Below are positions 43,701 to 56,700 of a DNA stretch of 64,000 nt, piece after piece; the stretch's first letter is position 1; each line of letters opens with the position of its first letter. The position numbers and the translations under genes were made by a program. Source of the stretch: Cyanodermella asteris (taxonomy: Eukaryota; Ascomycota; Lecanoromycetes; Ostropales; Stictidaceae); NCBI GenBank assembly GCA_900618795.1, contig UYJD01000003.1:1524571-1588570 (forward strand). The letters run 5' to 3'. The notes under the pieces were generated by a model. It was not told the origin of the DNA. It made no database searches and saw nothing but the letters and a program-made list of their open reading frames with translations.

Positions 43701-46700
43701 CACCGAGATCCTGCAACAGGCCCTTCGATCAAGACCTGCGAAACCAAGATTGCAAAGGGTATGGAACTGCGAGTCCCAAGGTCGCGAGACGGAAATGATC
43801 CTGGAGTCGCCCGCGGGCATCACGAGCCTGGTCATCGAACATGGAGGTGAACCTGTTCTCCGCCGGTCTAGTCGGCACTAGCAGATGTACCTGAATCCCA
43901 CCGGTGCACCGGAACTCCTTCGCCTCGCCAAAGTACACCGATATCCAAATGTCCTGGTTCGAACCTTCACGCGAGTGGCAGTGCTTCTGTAAGTGACTTG
44001 CCTAAGATGTGCGATGTACAAGGTACCCAGATATAGCAGTCATAGATTTGGTGACAGCGCGGGTTGCCAATTGAGGAGACTGGTGCATCGCCTCAACGGT
44101 ACATGCCCCGTCGGAGCGATGCCCGTAGTCTTAGATGCAATGATCCTTTCCGCCCGGGAAACGGATCTGCTATCACAGGGGCGAAGCGGGAATCCGATCA
44201 GCAGTCGTTCCTGTCGTCTCATCTCTATCCGTATCGTCGGTGTGATCTACTCTGGTTCTCTTCGTCTGACTCGTTCGAGTCCCTGCCCGGCGACAGCTCC
44301 GGCGATGTGCAAATCAGAGGAACAAGCCCATTCGTATCTTGGCGACATGACTTCTGATGCACTTCGCAGAGTGGATTCTAGAAGCAAGGCCCAAGGCGAA
44401 CTCTAGCCAAACAGCACTGCACGGAAGGCGTCTGCGTTGCAGTAGCGAGTGCGAAAAGCAGCGAGGTAATCGCTGAAATTGATGAGGACACGCACACGAT
44501 CGTGGCCTGTTTAGCAGCATTTAAACGGCGATGGGAATGTAGGCCAATGCAGGATTGCGTGGAACAATTCGCAGGCAGCGTCTGGATGACTCAAATTCCT
44601 GCTCAGGCAGCCCTTCGAGTCAGAAAAAAAGAGGCCACTTGCACCATATTGCCCTGTCCGCTCGTAAGCCAGGCACGAATTTTCAGGCACAAGACACGAA
44701 ATCCTGATGGCGCAAACCGCAATCGCAATCGCAACAAAAACTTTCGCATTCCTTAAGGCTTCAGCGGTCAGTGCCACGCCTCGCAACGGCCCGGAATCGA
44801 TCATTCACGTCGGAGACAAACATCGTCACGTCCTTGCATGCCTCGCAAGTCGTCATTCAGTAAAAACCGCATACTTCCGGATCGCGTTAGCACCGCCTCC
44901 AGGCTGTGCGCATGTGATAGTACCTTGTGCCTTGCATAGCACGACCACCAGGCTCGCCAGTAATCGTATTCATCATTCGCCGCAGGGCCTCTTTGGAGGG
45001 GAAAGGGTGGTCAGCCTTCGGTGGTGGTCAGCGACTGTTCTGACCGGACGGTGCCAGCAAGACTGACGAATGAGATGTCGTAGATGATGCCAGAAGCCGA
45101 TCCTCCTTGCAACCTGTTTATCATTTCCTCGCATAGTTTCCTTGATTGCAGCCTTTTGGGGGGCGCAGCAGAGGGTTTCTGGTGGGCTGTTCGGAGGGGT
45201 CATGCGCCCAGGGCGGCGACTCCATTGACCCCACTCCCTTCGTAACCAACATCAGAGGGTCGAATTCCAACGTCGATACACAGAACTTGTTTTATTGAAT
45301 CGAGGACGCATTTCAGGGTAGATGCGACACCCTTGCAAAGAGGCTATCGAGTTAAAGTCTTCCTTGCGACTCCAGGACGGTTGAATTCGTGGTCCGTGAA
45401 GCCATGTTCAAAAACAAAATTTGAAAAGTGCTCTCCGATGATCAATCACTGTCACAATATTTTCGCAACGCTTGCAAGTGCAGAACTTTGGCAAAGTGTA
45501 CAGAGCTCACCCGTAACGGCAGATATCAACTTGGCTCTCAAGAAATTGTGAGCCATTTTCTTTCAATTGAGCACATGGAAAAACACGCAGCAGGTACAAG
45601 TATCAAACCCGAGCTCGCTCAAATCCTTGACCTGGGGCACAGCACGTTCAAATGCCATACACGTGATCCGGCATTTCGTGAACTTCCTGCGGTGTTATGC
45701 GTGCAGGTCGTTACAAGCGCGAGAGAAAGGGCGTGTGTCCCATTCTGGACAGATCCGCCGTCGCAAAAGTGTATCTGACTCAGAGTTTAGCGCAGATTGA
45801 TCTGTCCGAAATGATGCGTGCGGGGTTTATTATCACCAACGACGGTGATGCAGTCCCTTGGGAACCAGGTGCCTGCTGATTGTCGATCAGCTACTTCAGG
45901 GCAGAGGAAGATACTTGTCGAGTTGGCAGTCGAGCTGAAAGTATTGACATTGTCGTTGGGCGATTCCGCGTCCTCTGAAATTTTAGGCCATGAAGCTCTG
46001 GACTCCAACAATTTGTGCAATGGCACTATAACACTGCATCGTAGGTGGCTTGACTTGTTTACTGCGATGCATGACGCGGCTTTGAAGCACAAGGAGGCGT
46101 AGATCATTGGGTGACATTCATTGGTGCGGAACAGATTGTGAAGTCTCGACCACGGGTTTCGGCCGATCCCTCCCTCGAAAACGAAACTCGTCAGAGATGG
46201 TCCGCAGGGACTAATAAACAAAGTCTTGGAAAGATAAGCTATCTCCGAGCTGCTTTCCATGAAAGCGCCGCCACCATTACTGATCGCATGTCACAAGTCG
46301 GAAGCTTATCATGCTGGGCTGCATTGTTAGCGCACGTTGCGAGCCTAGATTGTCGAAGCCAAGTACCGGCTCTGTCCACGAGGCGAGACCACGAAGGATC
46401 CAAGGAGTATGCGGGGAAGCCAAACCTTGAAAAGAAGAACAAGACTGGAAATAGTAGGTTCTGAACTGGACCGAGAGCATGAAGCAAGTCAATTGGTGCA
46501 AATGGCTTGGAGGAATGGACTTTTGAACGCCTGGCTTGGATCTAGCGTTGAGCCCGCTCGTGGGTTCGCGAGGTGATTCGATGTCTTCCAGGCCGGAGCG
46601 AGCAATTCTGCGGCTGCAGCAGACGGCCGTGGTTCGTATAACCTCAGGATTCCAGATTTGTGCTACCTAGCTAGAGTCGATAATATGCGTGGAGGTGGAG

Positions 46701-49700
46701 CTAAGCCAGTCGAGCAAGATGGCCGGAGAGTGGAAGCAGCGGTTGCACATACTTTGTACAAACTGTGCACCTTGGCCAGGATAACGGCGTAGTTTGCCAT
46801 GTCCACAGGAATTTGAGCGAGCTGAACCCGCACAGTCGAACAGTTTTTGCTGTCTGGTAATCGACACGTCCGGTCCGGACATGGGCATCGATGAGTTTAA
46901 TTGCATGATTGTCGTACTGATGGCGCGAAGGAGCTCCACCTGTCACCGCACACTTGTACGTACAGTAGATTGCAGATCAAGGAACGACTGAGCATGATAC
47001 TAATGCATGCTCGCATCATCTCACATACGCGGCGGCCGAATGGGGCCATCTAGCGTTGACAAGTGAAACGAACAACCATGTTCAAAGCAGCGTCACTTGT
47101 CAGGAAACCACGGTTTGCCAGGCCTTCAAGCCGGCCGCTGCCCTTGCTTCTTTCTTGCTGGCAAATAGCACTAGCCCAGTCGCAAGCGATTGTTGTCGTG
47201 CTTGCGTTGCGTCGTTGCGAGCATCGTATCTATCGAAACAGCATGGCAATGCACTGCTCACGCGAGTTGCTGCTTAGATGGTGCAGTTGCTCGAATCCTT
47301 CCGCCAGTCATCTGATTATCGTGGCACCATAGGAGCGGTACGAGACGGAGTACTTCCATGCAATCAACGTGACATTACTTGGCGCAACCGCTCTTCAGGG
47401 GACGCCGAGACGGCGAGAAGCAGGTTAGCCCCTTGGAATGAAGCGTGAGACGGCAAGTGAAATGCGAAATCACGGATCGCGATTCGCAGGATGGCAACGA
47501 ATCCGGCAACAACATGTTGGATATGGCAAGGCCATGTCTACGCCATCCAGCTGAGGTGTGCGCAATCATGGCGTCGAGCTGTCAGCTGCTAATCCGAGCT
47601 GTCGGGTACGGAGGATGGCAAGTAAGCTGAGCTGTGCTGTGCAGTCAACCACCCGTCGGGTTCATGTCCCACCACGGCAGCCGTCAGGGAGGGCGAAATC
47701 TTGGCCTGACGGGCGCCACCTCGTGGTAATTCTTCACCACCGCAACCACTTCGCACAGGCGTATATGTTGTGGCCGTACGAACCTATGAGGAAAGCGTAA
47801 GACTTGCCGGCAGCACAATGATGAGCTTCCCGTCGACGGGTGATTGCTGACTGTGACCCGTGTCGTACAGACGGGATTCGAACTTTACGGCAGCGAGAAC
47901 CAGGCCGCCGTGCCGTGTAGCGTTACAGAGCACAGCGTCTGGAGCTAGATTCTGGCTTGTAGTAATAGTAAGACGTACCGCATGATGGATGTCTGGGTTA
48001 ATAATGCGGAGCCGCAGGTTCCAGTCATGTAAGGCAATTGTCGGTACCCCAAGTGTGAGGCCCGAGATGGTTTGGAGAGGCGCCTAAAGATACAGTATGT
48101 AGGTCGCCGGTGCGATACAATCTTAGCAAGGATGTAGAAAACAATCCCCAACTAATCAGCGAGACCACGGCAGCTCGATTCTGGATTCAGGCTGGACAAA
48201 CGCGTGCCGCACAGAAGGCTTGACCGGGTATCAGGTTGCGGAAAAATTTCTGGGCTCTGAAGGCGGCAGTGCATAGTTGATATTGGCGCAAGGAGGCAAG
48301 CATGAGAACAAGCATAATCTCGTAGGCGTAAGCGAGCATTGCTTCGCCATGTCCATGCGTCGAAGTGTGCTGACCTGAATGCGCGAGCGTCCATGCCGGC
48401 ACATCCGACAAACCTAGTTGCGCCATTGCAGCAAGGCTTCCTCCTGGGAAAGACCATGAGGCCGCGGCCAGGACAGGGAAGCCAAATCTCTATTCGCAAT
48501 CAGGTATCGGGATGCAGTAGCCCCTGGCTGATTTCCGAGCTTGCGCCTCGAGATCGCGTCGAGCATGCATGCGCAAGCGAAGAATGATGAATCTCGAGAA
48601 AGGACAGCCGTGGCAGGCAGAGACGAGCGTGACCAGGGATGATGCGCCGGAGACCAGCAGGGAGCGCGTTTAGCGGTCGCAAAATGCTCCAAGCCTGTGT
48701 CTGTGTTTGTCTGTGCTTTTCGTGCTAGTCTGTGCTTGTCGATGTTTCCCTTGGACGAGGAAATGCGGAGAAGAGGCTGCTCGACATGGCCAATCAGCGG
48801 CGGCGAGGCCGATGGCCACATGCACTGAGCCACTGACGGCTGGCGAAAGCTGATGGAAGGAATTTCGCCATTTCCATCGCGGCAGCGCAACTCTGGTTTT
48901 GCAAGTCAGGCCTGCAACAGCATCCGCTTTCGCGTGTCTGTCTTGCCTCCCGTCACACACTGTCGAAGATGCTCCGTTTTGCATATGTCGCACGCATGAC
49001 TGTTCGAAGCAAGGAGGCCGACAGCAGCCCGCCGTATGACCCTTGACCAACTGGCGGGCGCCGGGTTGGCTATGCATTGAAAATCGTCTGCGGACACGTC
49101 GTGTTGGGTTGGCTTAGTCTAGGCGCACCGAGATCAAGCCCGGCAAGTCGAAGCTTTGCCGGGCTGGTCTCTGGCTGGACCAGCTGTGGTCGGCCGTGCA
49201 GCTTTCGGCGACATTCTAGCAGCATCATGCATGGTGAGACTTGCAGCAAGCCTCCGAAAGCGACAAAACGGCGGCCGGAGAGAATTGGCGAGACGCCCAA
49301 CGCCGGGATGCAGAATGTTCGTTGCTGAAGACAGTCTGAACCGATGTCTCATCACCATGAGCGAATTGGCCGTTCTACTATCCGTGCGGAGCGCCCAAAA
49401 GCCAACGTCGGACGCGAAAAATTCAATCGAAGCGTTATGTTGCTGGCCCGATCAGCAGTGTTGAGCGCCAAAGGGCACAGTATGGAGAAGTCGGTGCCCC
49501 AGGCCGGCGCCTCCCGTCGTTGATCGAAGCAACCGCAACCCCTTTTCGAGTCCCGCTTTTGCAACGAGCAAGACGGCAGTCACAGACAGTGCCCACGGAT
49601 CTACTCGTGGTGATTGGACGATTGGACGAAAGCGTTGTGTTGTAGTTGTCGTCGTGGTCAGAAGGGCCGACAGACTCCACAAACATGGTGATCAGCCGTG

Positions 49701-51081
49701 CGGCAAGACAACATGTGGAGCCTGTGGGTGCTGATGAAATGAGAAGCTTGTCGTCGACGGACAGTGGTTAGCAGCAAAGGTTGACGGTTATGCGGCCTGC
49801 GCGAGGGGGATGACGACGAATGCTGTCGTTTAGTTAGAGCAGCCTGCGAGACGTTAGCGAAGGGAGGTGCGCAGGTTGGGACGGTTGAAGCGCGCCAGTA
49901 GTTGCAGTGGGCCCGATCGGCCATGGCGCACGAATCACGAATATGAAAGTGAATAAAAATAATGGGCAAGATCGATCGTCGGCGTGCAGTGGGCGATAGC
50001 TTGCTTGGCCTCTGGTGTCCATCTGTCACGACGGAACGAACAGGCGTGGTCGAAGCAGAGCGCCTTTCGAGTTTCGACTCCTTTCTGAATGGTGATGGGC
50101 GGCCGAGTGGAGATGCGTTACAGCTGGCTGCTGCAGGGGGAGCAGCCATTTCCGACGAACGACGCCTCGACCGTCGAGGGCAACAGGGGAGGCTGCATGT
50201 AGGCGTGCAGCCGGCGTCTGATGCAGTCGTCGTCGAGCGCATCAATCAGATCAGTGGGCAGGGCAGGGCAGAGTGACGAGGAGGGCGAGAAGAAACGATA
50301 AAACGGCGAGAGCAGAAATTTGGGTGGAAGCGGGCGGGGTGAAAGCGGCGATTCCTGTCCTGTGCGACTTGGCCCGTGCGTCGCGTGCCCTGGCCTGCGA
50401 CAGAAGTCGAATTCGCAGCATCGCATCAGTCAATCGCTTCTCCACTCTCCACTCACCACGGCCGCTCCTCTTACTAACCTGACGGCGAAAAACACTCTTC
50501 TGCTACTGCATACATATATACATACTGCCATACATCCTCCCAGGGTCCTGCCCTGAGGCTTTTTCCTAAACACTGGCCACCACCATCTCCACCACCACCA
50601 CCACAGCTCTCACTGGCAGACGCTACCGTCTGAACTGCATCACTTATCTATCTCTGATCCACCTCTCTCCGTCTCTCCTTTCTCCCCTCCACCAACATCC
50701 TCCGAGTCACTCGACGCTGCTGAGTGAGCATTCATCGCCGCCATCCCTGTCACTCAGCCGGCCCGCCAGGCGGACACATGATCGTTGGCTGTCCACGAGT
50801 TGACTGCCTGCACACACCTTGCCTCTTGCTCACTCCAGTCAGAAGCTTGTACAGCTACAGGCTTGCATACAATCTCCACCCAGGACACCCTCGTCTGTCC
50901 TCTTTAAACTCGTCACTCTCGTCACCCACCTCCGTCCACTCCGTCCTCCGCCGACCCCTCGCCAAGCCTCCGCTCGTTGAAACACCACTCACAGTACCGC
51001 TCTTCCCACTCGTTCATCGACCAGGCCATCTCAACCTCTTCCTGCTCCCTACTTTTCCTGGCCATCCAACCTACCATCACC
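40800..51081. other. Gene-poor region of about 10 kb
   Basis: I found no gene I can defend. Weak candidates are: 41.05-41.5 kb, Ser/Thr/His-rich frames on the plus strand; 42,780-43,115, a 100-codon charged frame; and 45,428-46,102, pieces such as SQYFRNACKCRTLAKC and GHEALDSNNLCNGTITLHRR in different frames that may be a decayed gene. At 47.86-47.95 kb the minus strand resembles part of a tRNA but has no T-stem. From about 50.4 kb the CT-rich sequence is the long leader of the Ecl1-like gene. No transposase, reverse transcriptase or rRNA recognised. Confidence 0.35.
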
Positions 51082-51666
51082 ATGTCGTCGTCCATCTTCC
51101 TCAACTACTGCTTGACTTGTGATCGTCAGATCGAGTCTGCCGGCGAAGTCTACTGCTCTCAGCAATGCCGACTTGCTGATTTGTGCACCTCGCCAAATAG
51201 CACTGGCCGGCCAGCCGTGCCAACGACTTCTTACAACCAGCAATCGAGTCACCAACACTCTGGCTCGGTGGCATCCACTGCATCTTCCTCGTCCCCCGGC
51301 CGTCACTCGAGCCAATTCGTTCTCCCTCCCGCGTACGACTTCTCCTCGCACAGGAACTCGACCGTCTCCATGGCTTCCAGTTCCAGCTCCGGCTCGGGTA
51401 CCTCACCTGCACAGTCCGCCCAGATGTCTGCCCCACCACCAAGGCCAGCATCCGGCTACTTTGCGTTTGCAGGCAGCAACAACTTGCTGCTGTCCTCCAG
51501 CGAGGCAGCCAAGAAAACTCTCTCTCCCACCAGCTCCCGAAGCAGCATCACCAGCACGGGCGAGGATAGCCGACACGAGCTCCGCATGTACGAGAGCGGA
51601 TTCGATCAAGTACGAGACTGGAGACGACGGAGGGCTAGCGTCTACGAGAACACCTGGAGGAATTGA
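51082..51666 (+). CDS. Ecl1-family zinc-binding small protein
   Basis: A 194-residue intronless protein. The ATG at 51082 follows the leader CTACCATCACC; the frame upstream is CT-rich leader and was excluded. The N terminus carries the conserved cysteine module NYCLTCDRQIESAGEVYCSQ followed by QCRLADLC (CxxC ... CxxxC). This is the hallmark of the fungal Ecl1 family, whose fission-yeast members extend chronological lifespan under starvation and bind zinc. The rest is Ser/Pro-rich and disordered, with a short conserved-looking end (YESGFDQVRDWRRRRASVYE). The leader of about 600 bp is strongly CT-rich, typical of a highly regulated fungal gene. It is isolated, with no close neighbours. Confidence 0.75.
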   Translation: MSSSIFLNYCLTCDRQIESAGEVYCSQQCRLADLCTSPNSTGRPAVPTTSYNQQSSHQHSGSVASTASSSSPGRHSSQFVLPPAYDFSSHRNSTVSMASSSSSGSGTSPAQSAQMSAPPPRPASGYFAFAGSNNLLLSSSEAAKKTLSPTSSRSSITSTGEDSRHELRMYESGFDQVRDWRRRRASVYENTWRN

Positions 51667-52854
51667 AGTCTAGCGAAGGACAAGAGCGACACGGGCTCGA
51701 TGAGCGTCTTGGCCAGGAGGTAATCCAGGCATTGGCGTCAACGAGCACAACCTCTTCTTTCGAACACACATCTCATTACCATGTTTTACTTCTTTACTTC
51801 ATAGCGGATCTGAGGAACCGGAAAAGTCAAAAGGCCCTTCGCTGCACAACTGCCCCTTACGCCGGCCTGCTCGAATACCGAAAACATGCCTCAGGCATAG
51901 GCTGGACCGTGGCCTGAGTCCACCATATCAGCATATCTGCACAGTTTTGAAACATTCACATGGAGTTTTGTCTCACGCACCGGCACATTTTTGGCCGCCA
52001 TGGGGATCGTCCCGGGGCACAAGTTTGCCAGTCTGGGCACCCGGCTGGGCGTGGGTTTGGCGTTGGCGATCAGGCCCGAGCGAGTTCTTGGATGGGGTAT
52101 AGCAGTCTGGGAGACATGCTTTTGATTTCTTGGAACGAAGAGACCTTTTTTCATTGCGAATGACGACCTGCTACGACATATGAGATACCAGATACAGTAC
52201 GATAAAGAATGGAAAGGGGTGGGATGCTGCACGGCAGCGAGCAGATTGGCATTGAGGCGAGGCCTAACCGTCCCGGGCTTGCATAACAATTGCGCAGAGT
52301 ACGATAGAAGTTTGATCAATCGGAACAGAGTCCCAGCGACGACGTGCCGTGGTGGTTGCTGTCACAGCACCAAGGAAACAAAATGAATCAATCATCATCT
52401 CTACTTTGAGAACCTCGCCATCCTGTTTGTGCCGTCCAATTCTCACAAAATGACCACGTATGATAGTCGACGCTTTCGTCCTGAGTTCTGGCCAGTCGTC
52501 TCGTGATTCACCCCATCCCCAAGCCCCATTGCGGCCCAACCGCCACCTGCTACAGATACAAGCCGCCTGGAGTCTTCTCGGCACTCGACCCGTCCACTCA
52601 AGCCGTCATCCACTAACTTCCAGAGCACCGCTGCAAGCATATAGCCTTTCCAGAGTTCTTCCGTACTCGAGCCCGCAGCATCACCCTACCACAGATCGAC
52701 CCCTGTCCGCCAGCCTCGCAACGGCGCGTAAACTTTTTTTCCAACCCTTCAAGGTTCCTCCTGTCAAGTGTCCCCGTGTCCGTGCCATCACAGTGACGGA
52801 CCCCGGGTTCTTATCTACCTAGGTACCTACTAGTACATGCTTTACCTGACCCTT
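51667..52854. other. 3' flank of the Ecl1-like gene, no further gene
   Basis: Short frames only, up to the gap. No gene recognised. Confidence 0.4.
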
Positions 52855-53794
52855 NNNNNNNNNNNNNNNNNNNNNNNNNNNNNNNNNNNNNNNNNNNNNN
52901 NNNNNNNNNNNNNNNNNNNNNNNNNNNNNNNNNNNNNNNNNNNNNNNNNNNNNNNNNNNNNNNNNNNNNNNNNNNNNNNNNNNNNNNNNNNNNNNNNNNN
53001 NNNNNNNNNNNNNNNNNNNNNNNNNNNNNNNNNNNNNNNNNNNNNNNNNNNNNNNNNNNNNNNNNNNNNNNNNNNNNNNNNNNNNNNNNNNNNNNNNNNN
53101 NNNNNNNNNNNNNNNNNNNNNNNNNNNNNNNNNNNNNNNNNNNNNNNNNNNNNNNNNNNNNNNNNNNNNNNNNNNNNNNNNNNNNNNNNNNNNNNNNNNN
53201 NNNNNNNNNNNNNNNNNNNNNNNNNNNNNNNNNNNNNNNNNNNNNNNNNNNNNNNNNNNNNNNNNNNNNNNNNNNNNNNNNNNNNNNNNNNNNNNNNNNN
53301 NNNNNNNNNNNNNNNNNNNNNNNNNNNNNNNNNNNNNNNNNNNNNNNNNNNNNNNNNNNNNNNNNNNNNNNNNNNNNNNNNNNNNNNNNNNNNNNNNNNN
53401 NNNNNNNNNNNNNNNNNNNNNNNNNNNNNNNNNNNNNNNNNNNNNNNNNNNNNNNNNNNNNNNNNNNNNNNNNNNNNNNNNNNNNNNNNNNNNNNNNNNN
53501 NNNNNNNNNNNNNNNNNNNNNNNNNNNNNNNNNNNNNNNNNNNNNNNNNNNNNNNNNNNNNNNNNNNNNNNNNNNNNNNNNNNNNNNNNNNNNNNNNNNN
53601 NNNNNNNNNNNNNNNNNNNNNNNNNNNNNNNNNNNNNNNNNNNNNNNNNNNNNNNNNNNNNNNNNNNNNNNNNNNNNNNNNNNNNNNNNNNNNNNNNNNN
53701 NNNNNNNNNNNNNNNNNNNNNNNNNNNNNNNNNNNNNNNNNNNNNNNNNNNNNNNNNNNNNNNNNNNNNNNNNNNNNNNNNNNNNNNNNNNNNN
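52855..53794. other. Assembly gap (940 N)
   Basis: Run of N. Confidence 1.
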
Positions 53795-56700
53795 GGGATG
53801 GTGATCGGCGTCGGGGCTTGGCGTTGGGGAGATAGATGGTTGGAAAGGGATGGAATGGAGTGAGTAAGTGGTTACATGCCGATGCCTACGCTGGTTGTTC
53901 GATGGTGGTACGATGGTCGATCGGGGGGTTGGAGAGGGAGGGTCGTGGCTGATTGGGAGATTTGCCAAGAAGAAATTCATAGACGATTGTGTTTTTTTTT
54001 AAAAAAAAATTGGTGTCTGGTTTGAGAATTACTTTTCGAACGACTACGTGGGAATGATCTCTGTTGTGCCGATTTACGTGCTCGCACAAGGTGGTTACGA
54101 GTTTGATTGCTGGGAGGGTTGTGTGTGATACATACAATGCACAACTTGCGCGACGATCTGTGCTGGCTTGCTCTCAGGAGTGGTGATGGCGTTGTTGATG
54201 GCAGGATGCTTACGGCACTACATCCATGTTTGTCTTCATTTGCAACGACGCCGACCAGCTAGGTGTGCATGTCGACACTTGCATCATGTTCATAAGCTGA
54301 TAACATTCACACTGTCGCCGTTGCGATCAGGCTGATTATGACAAGCACCCACCCATCCCCGAACCTGGTCTGTCGACTTGACATTTTCAATGTGCGGCGT
54401 CCGGGGTGGAAGGTCGTCGCCGTGCCTGAGTGGCCTACTCAACGTGCGCTTTGGCGGCGCCCACGTGTTGCTGCATAATGAGGCGGGCCGGGAAGGGGGG
54501 AAAGGAAGTGGGGATTTTGCGGGCGAATGATAGAGTCCCAGATATTTGTGGTCAAGATGGGACGATTAGCATTTCTGAGTACGCTTGGGTGCTGTTTTGG
54601 GTGATGATGGGGCGCGTAAATACTGTAGTCCGTCTCCATCTTCACGTGTACAACCATATCGTGCATGCTAAACTGCTTGAGCTGGCGGACCGAGCCCGTT
54701 GAGTTGAGTTGGGCACCGTGCGTGCTCACAACTCGCCAGAACATCGAAAAAATGTCGCTCGAGCATAGCTCGAGCGCCTTGAAAACTTCGACTCCAAGGA
54801 TCTCATTGTGGCAACTCCTTGCCCGACTCAGCCTGTCGGGTTTTCATCCCATGTCGAAAAGTTGATTCCTCACGAAAACTCGGCTTGCAGCTTTTGCGCC
54901 GTCCTTGCATCGCTTGAACTCGCCTCAACGCGCTCCGCAACGGCTCGCAGGCTTGGCCCTCAGTTCCTCGTTGTTTCAGCATTAACCAAGCGTACCTGGT
55001 ATGTACCTGGAGCTAGGAGGCAGGTTTCGGTCTTTCATGTGGAAAAACTAGGCATGTCAGGGGCAGACATGCCAACGCATCTGTCTTGCGAAGAAGAGCT
55101 GGCCTCAGAAACAGGAAAAAAAAATAAAAAAATACACATTCAACCAATCTTGATTCAGGCAAGCTGTGAGCCCAGAATCATCTCTGGGCAAGGGTGAAAA
55201 TTTTGTGCAGGACGAATCAGCACTACAGGCGGCATAGGTGGGTGTAAAAGGATGGTACACTGACCGCACAGGTACTTGCGTCTCAGCTCGGCACGGAGAC
55301 AGAGACATCACCTGGACTTGGCGTGGACGGGACAGCAGATGCGGGATGAAATATGATGAGAAGAAAAGGTACGTACTGATGATGTCTATGTCGATTGATG
55401 CAAGAGACGGACTGTAGTGAGTCGGACGGCACGCTTGTGGATGGGTGAGACTCGATCGGTACCTGGACCTGTTGCAATGTACTGTCTCGTAGTGCATTCC
55501 GGGCCTACCGTTCCTGTCGATGCTGATTGCTGACGAGCAAAGCGCGTGGCTTTGTTGGCGTGAAACTGAGAATGTGAGCGAGCCTCGGGACCGCTGATGC
55601 GTGTGAAAGAGGAGGACTTTAGCGACAATCAAACACGTGATTGAGCTACGGCTGGACTGCACTCATCATCCGGCTGTGGCACGCATCTTATCTCGAGGTG
55701 AAGCCGGTTATCTCTGTAGATATCTACAAGCGATGCAGCACTAGCCTAGTGGACGTTAGCTTGTCGCTGCAGGCCCGCGGTCCGTGGTACAAAGTCGGCT
55801 AGAAGTAAGCTGGAAGGTTGAGTTTGTGAAGTGCAAAGCCGAGGTTGGACTTGACTTTCGTTCTCCCTCTTTTGTGCTTGAGATAAGATCGGTAATAATA
55901 ACCAACACTTGCGTGCTTGAGCTTGGCAATCTGCCGTTTCCACGTCGTGCATGTCATGGAACGTCATCTAGCCGCCGCCGCCGACTCGGTCGTAAAGTCA
56001 ACGCAAGGCACGCATCACGGACTGCATCGTCTCGGCTGTTGGTGCCCCGGGTCTTGACGATGCTGACGCCAGGGTTACATACCGGCGTACTGCTGCCTAG
56101 GGCAGGTTCAACTCACGTACTCATCAGTGATAGACTGTTCTCCGAACATCACATCCTGGAGAAATAGTGTCACCCCGCACAGGATCCCGAGCACGAGCAT
56201 CCTGCAGTCTTCGAGTCGTCGACATGGCCGCCATGACTTTACTCCTTGCGAGCATGTCACTGCCCGCCGCAGCTGCGGTTTTGCACTTCGGCATTTTCGC
56301 ATCCCGAGAGACTGGACAAGGCAACGCTATACACGTAGCTTCCCGGTTAAGGGTCCGTCGTGGAGCTCAGAATAGGGATGTGGTCGACTCATGAATGTGC
56401 GAGGTGACGACTTTGTGCAACTGATGGTTTCATCATGAATTCAGAAACGCAATTTGAGCACAAATGTTGGCACCTCAAAGTTTCACACCTGTGCGGGGCG
56501 TTCTCCTGTTTCATGGTACAGTTTGTGCTCGTGAGCACTTTGTGATTCAGCGCATCATGTTAACGATACTTCTGAAGTACCAGCGGCATCATGACCACAT
56601 GCATGTCAGCGACGTTGTGTGTCCAGAATGTATCCATGCCAGCTTGTCTGAGCCTCTCCTCCCCGACACGCAATGTGCTGGAGTCGCCACCAGGATCCAT

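Noticed and set aside
44707-45066. 119-codon ATG frame starting with an Ala/Ile/Thr-rich stretch
   Set aside because: Its hydrophobic start comes from a short GCAATC tandem repeat, and the rest has no coding signature.
47860-47945. Minus-strand tRNA-like segment (TGTAACG ... GTTCGAATCCC)
   Set aside because: An A-box-like and a B-box-like word are present and outer CAGACG/CGTCTG can pair, but the T-stem is unpaired and the anticodon loop is too long. At best a remnant.
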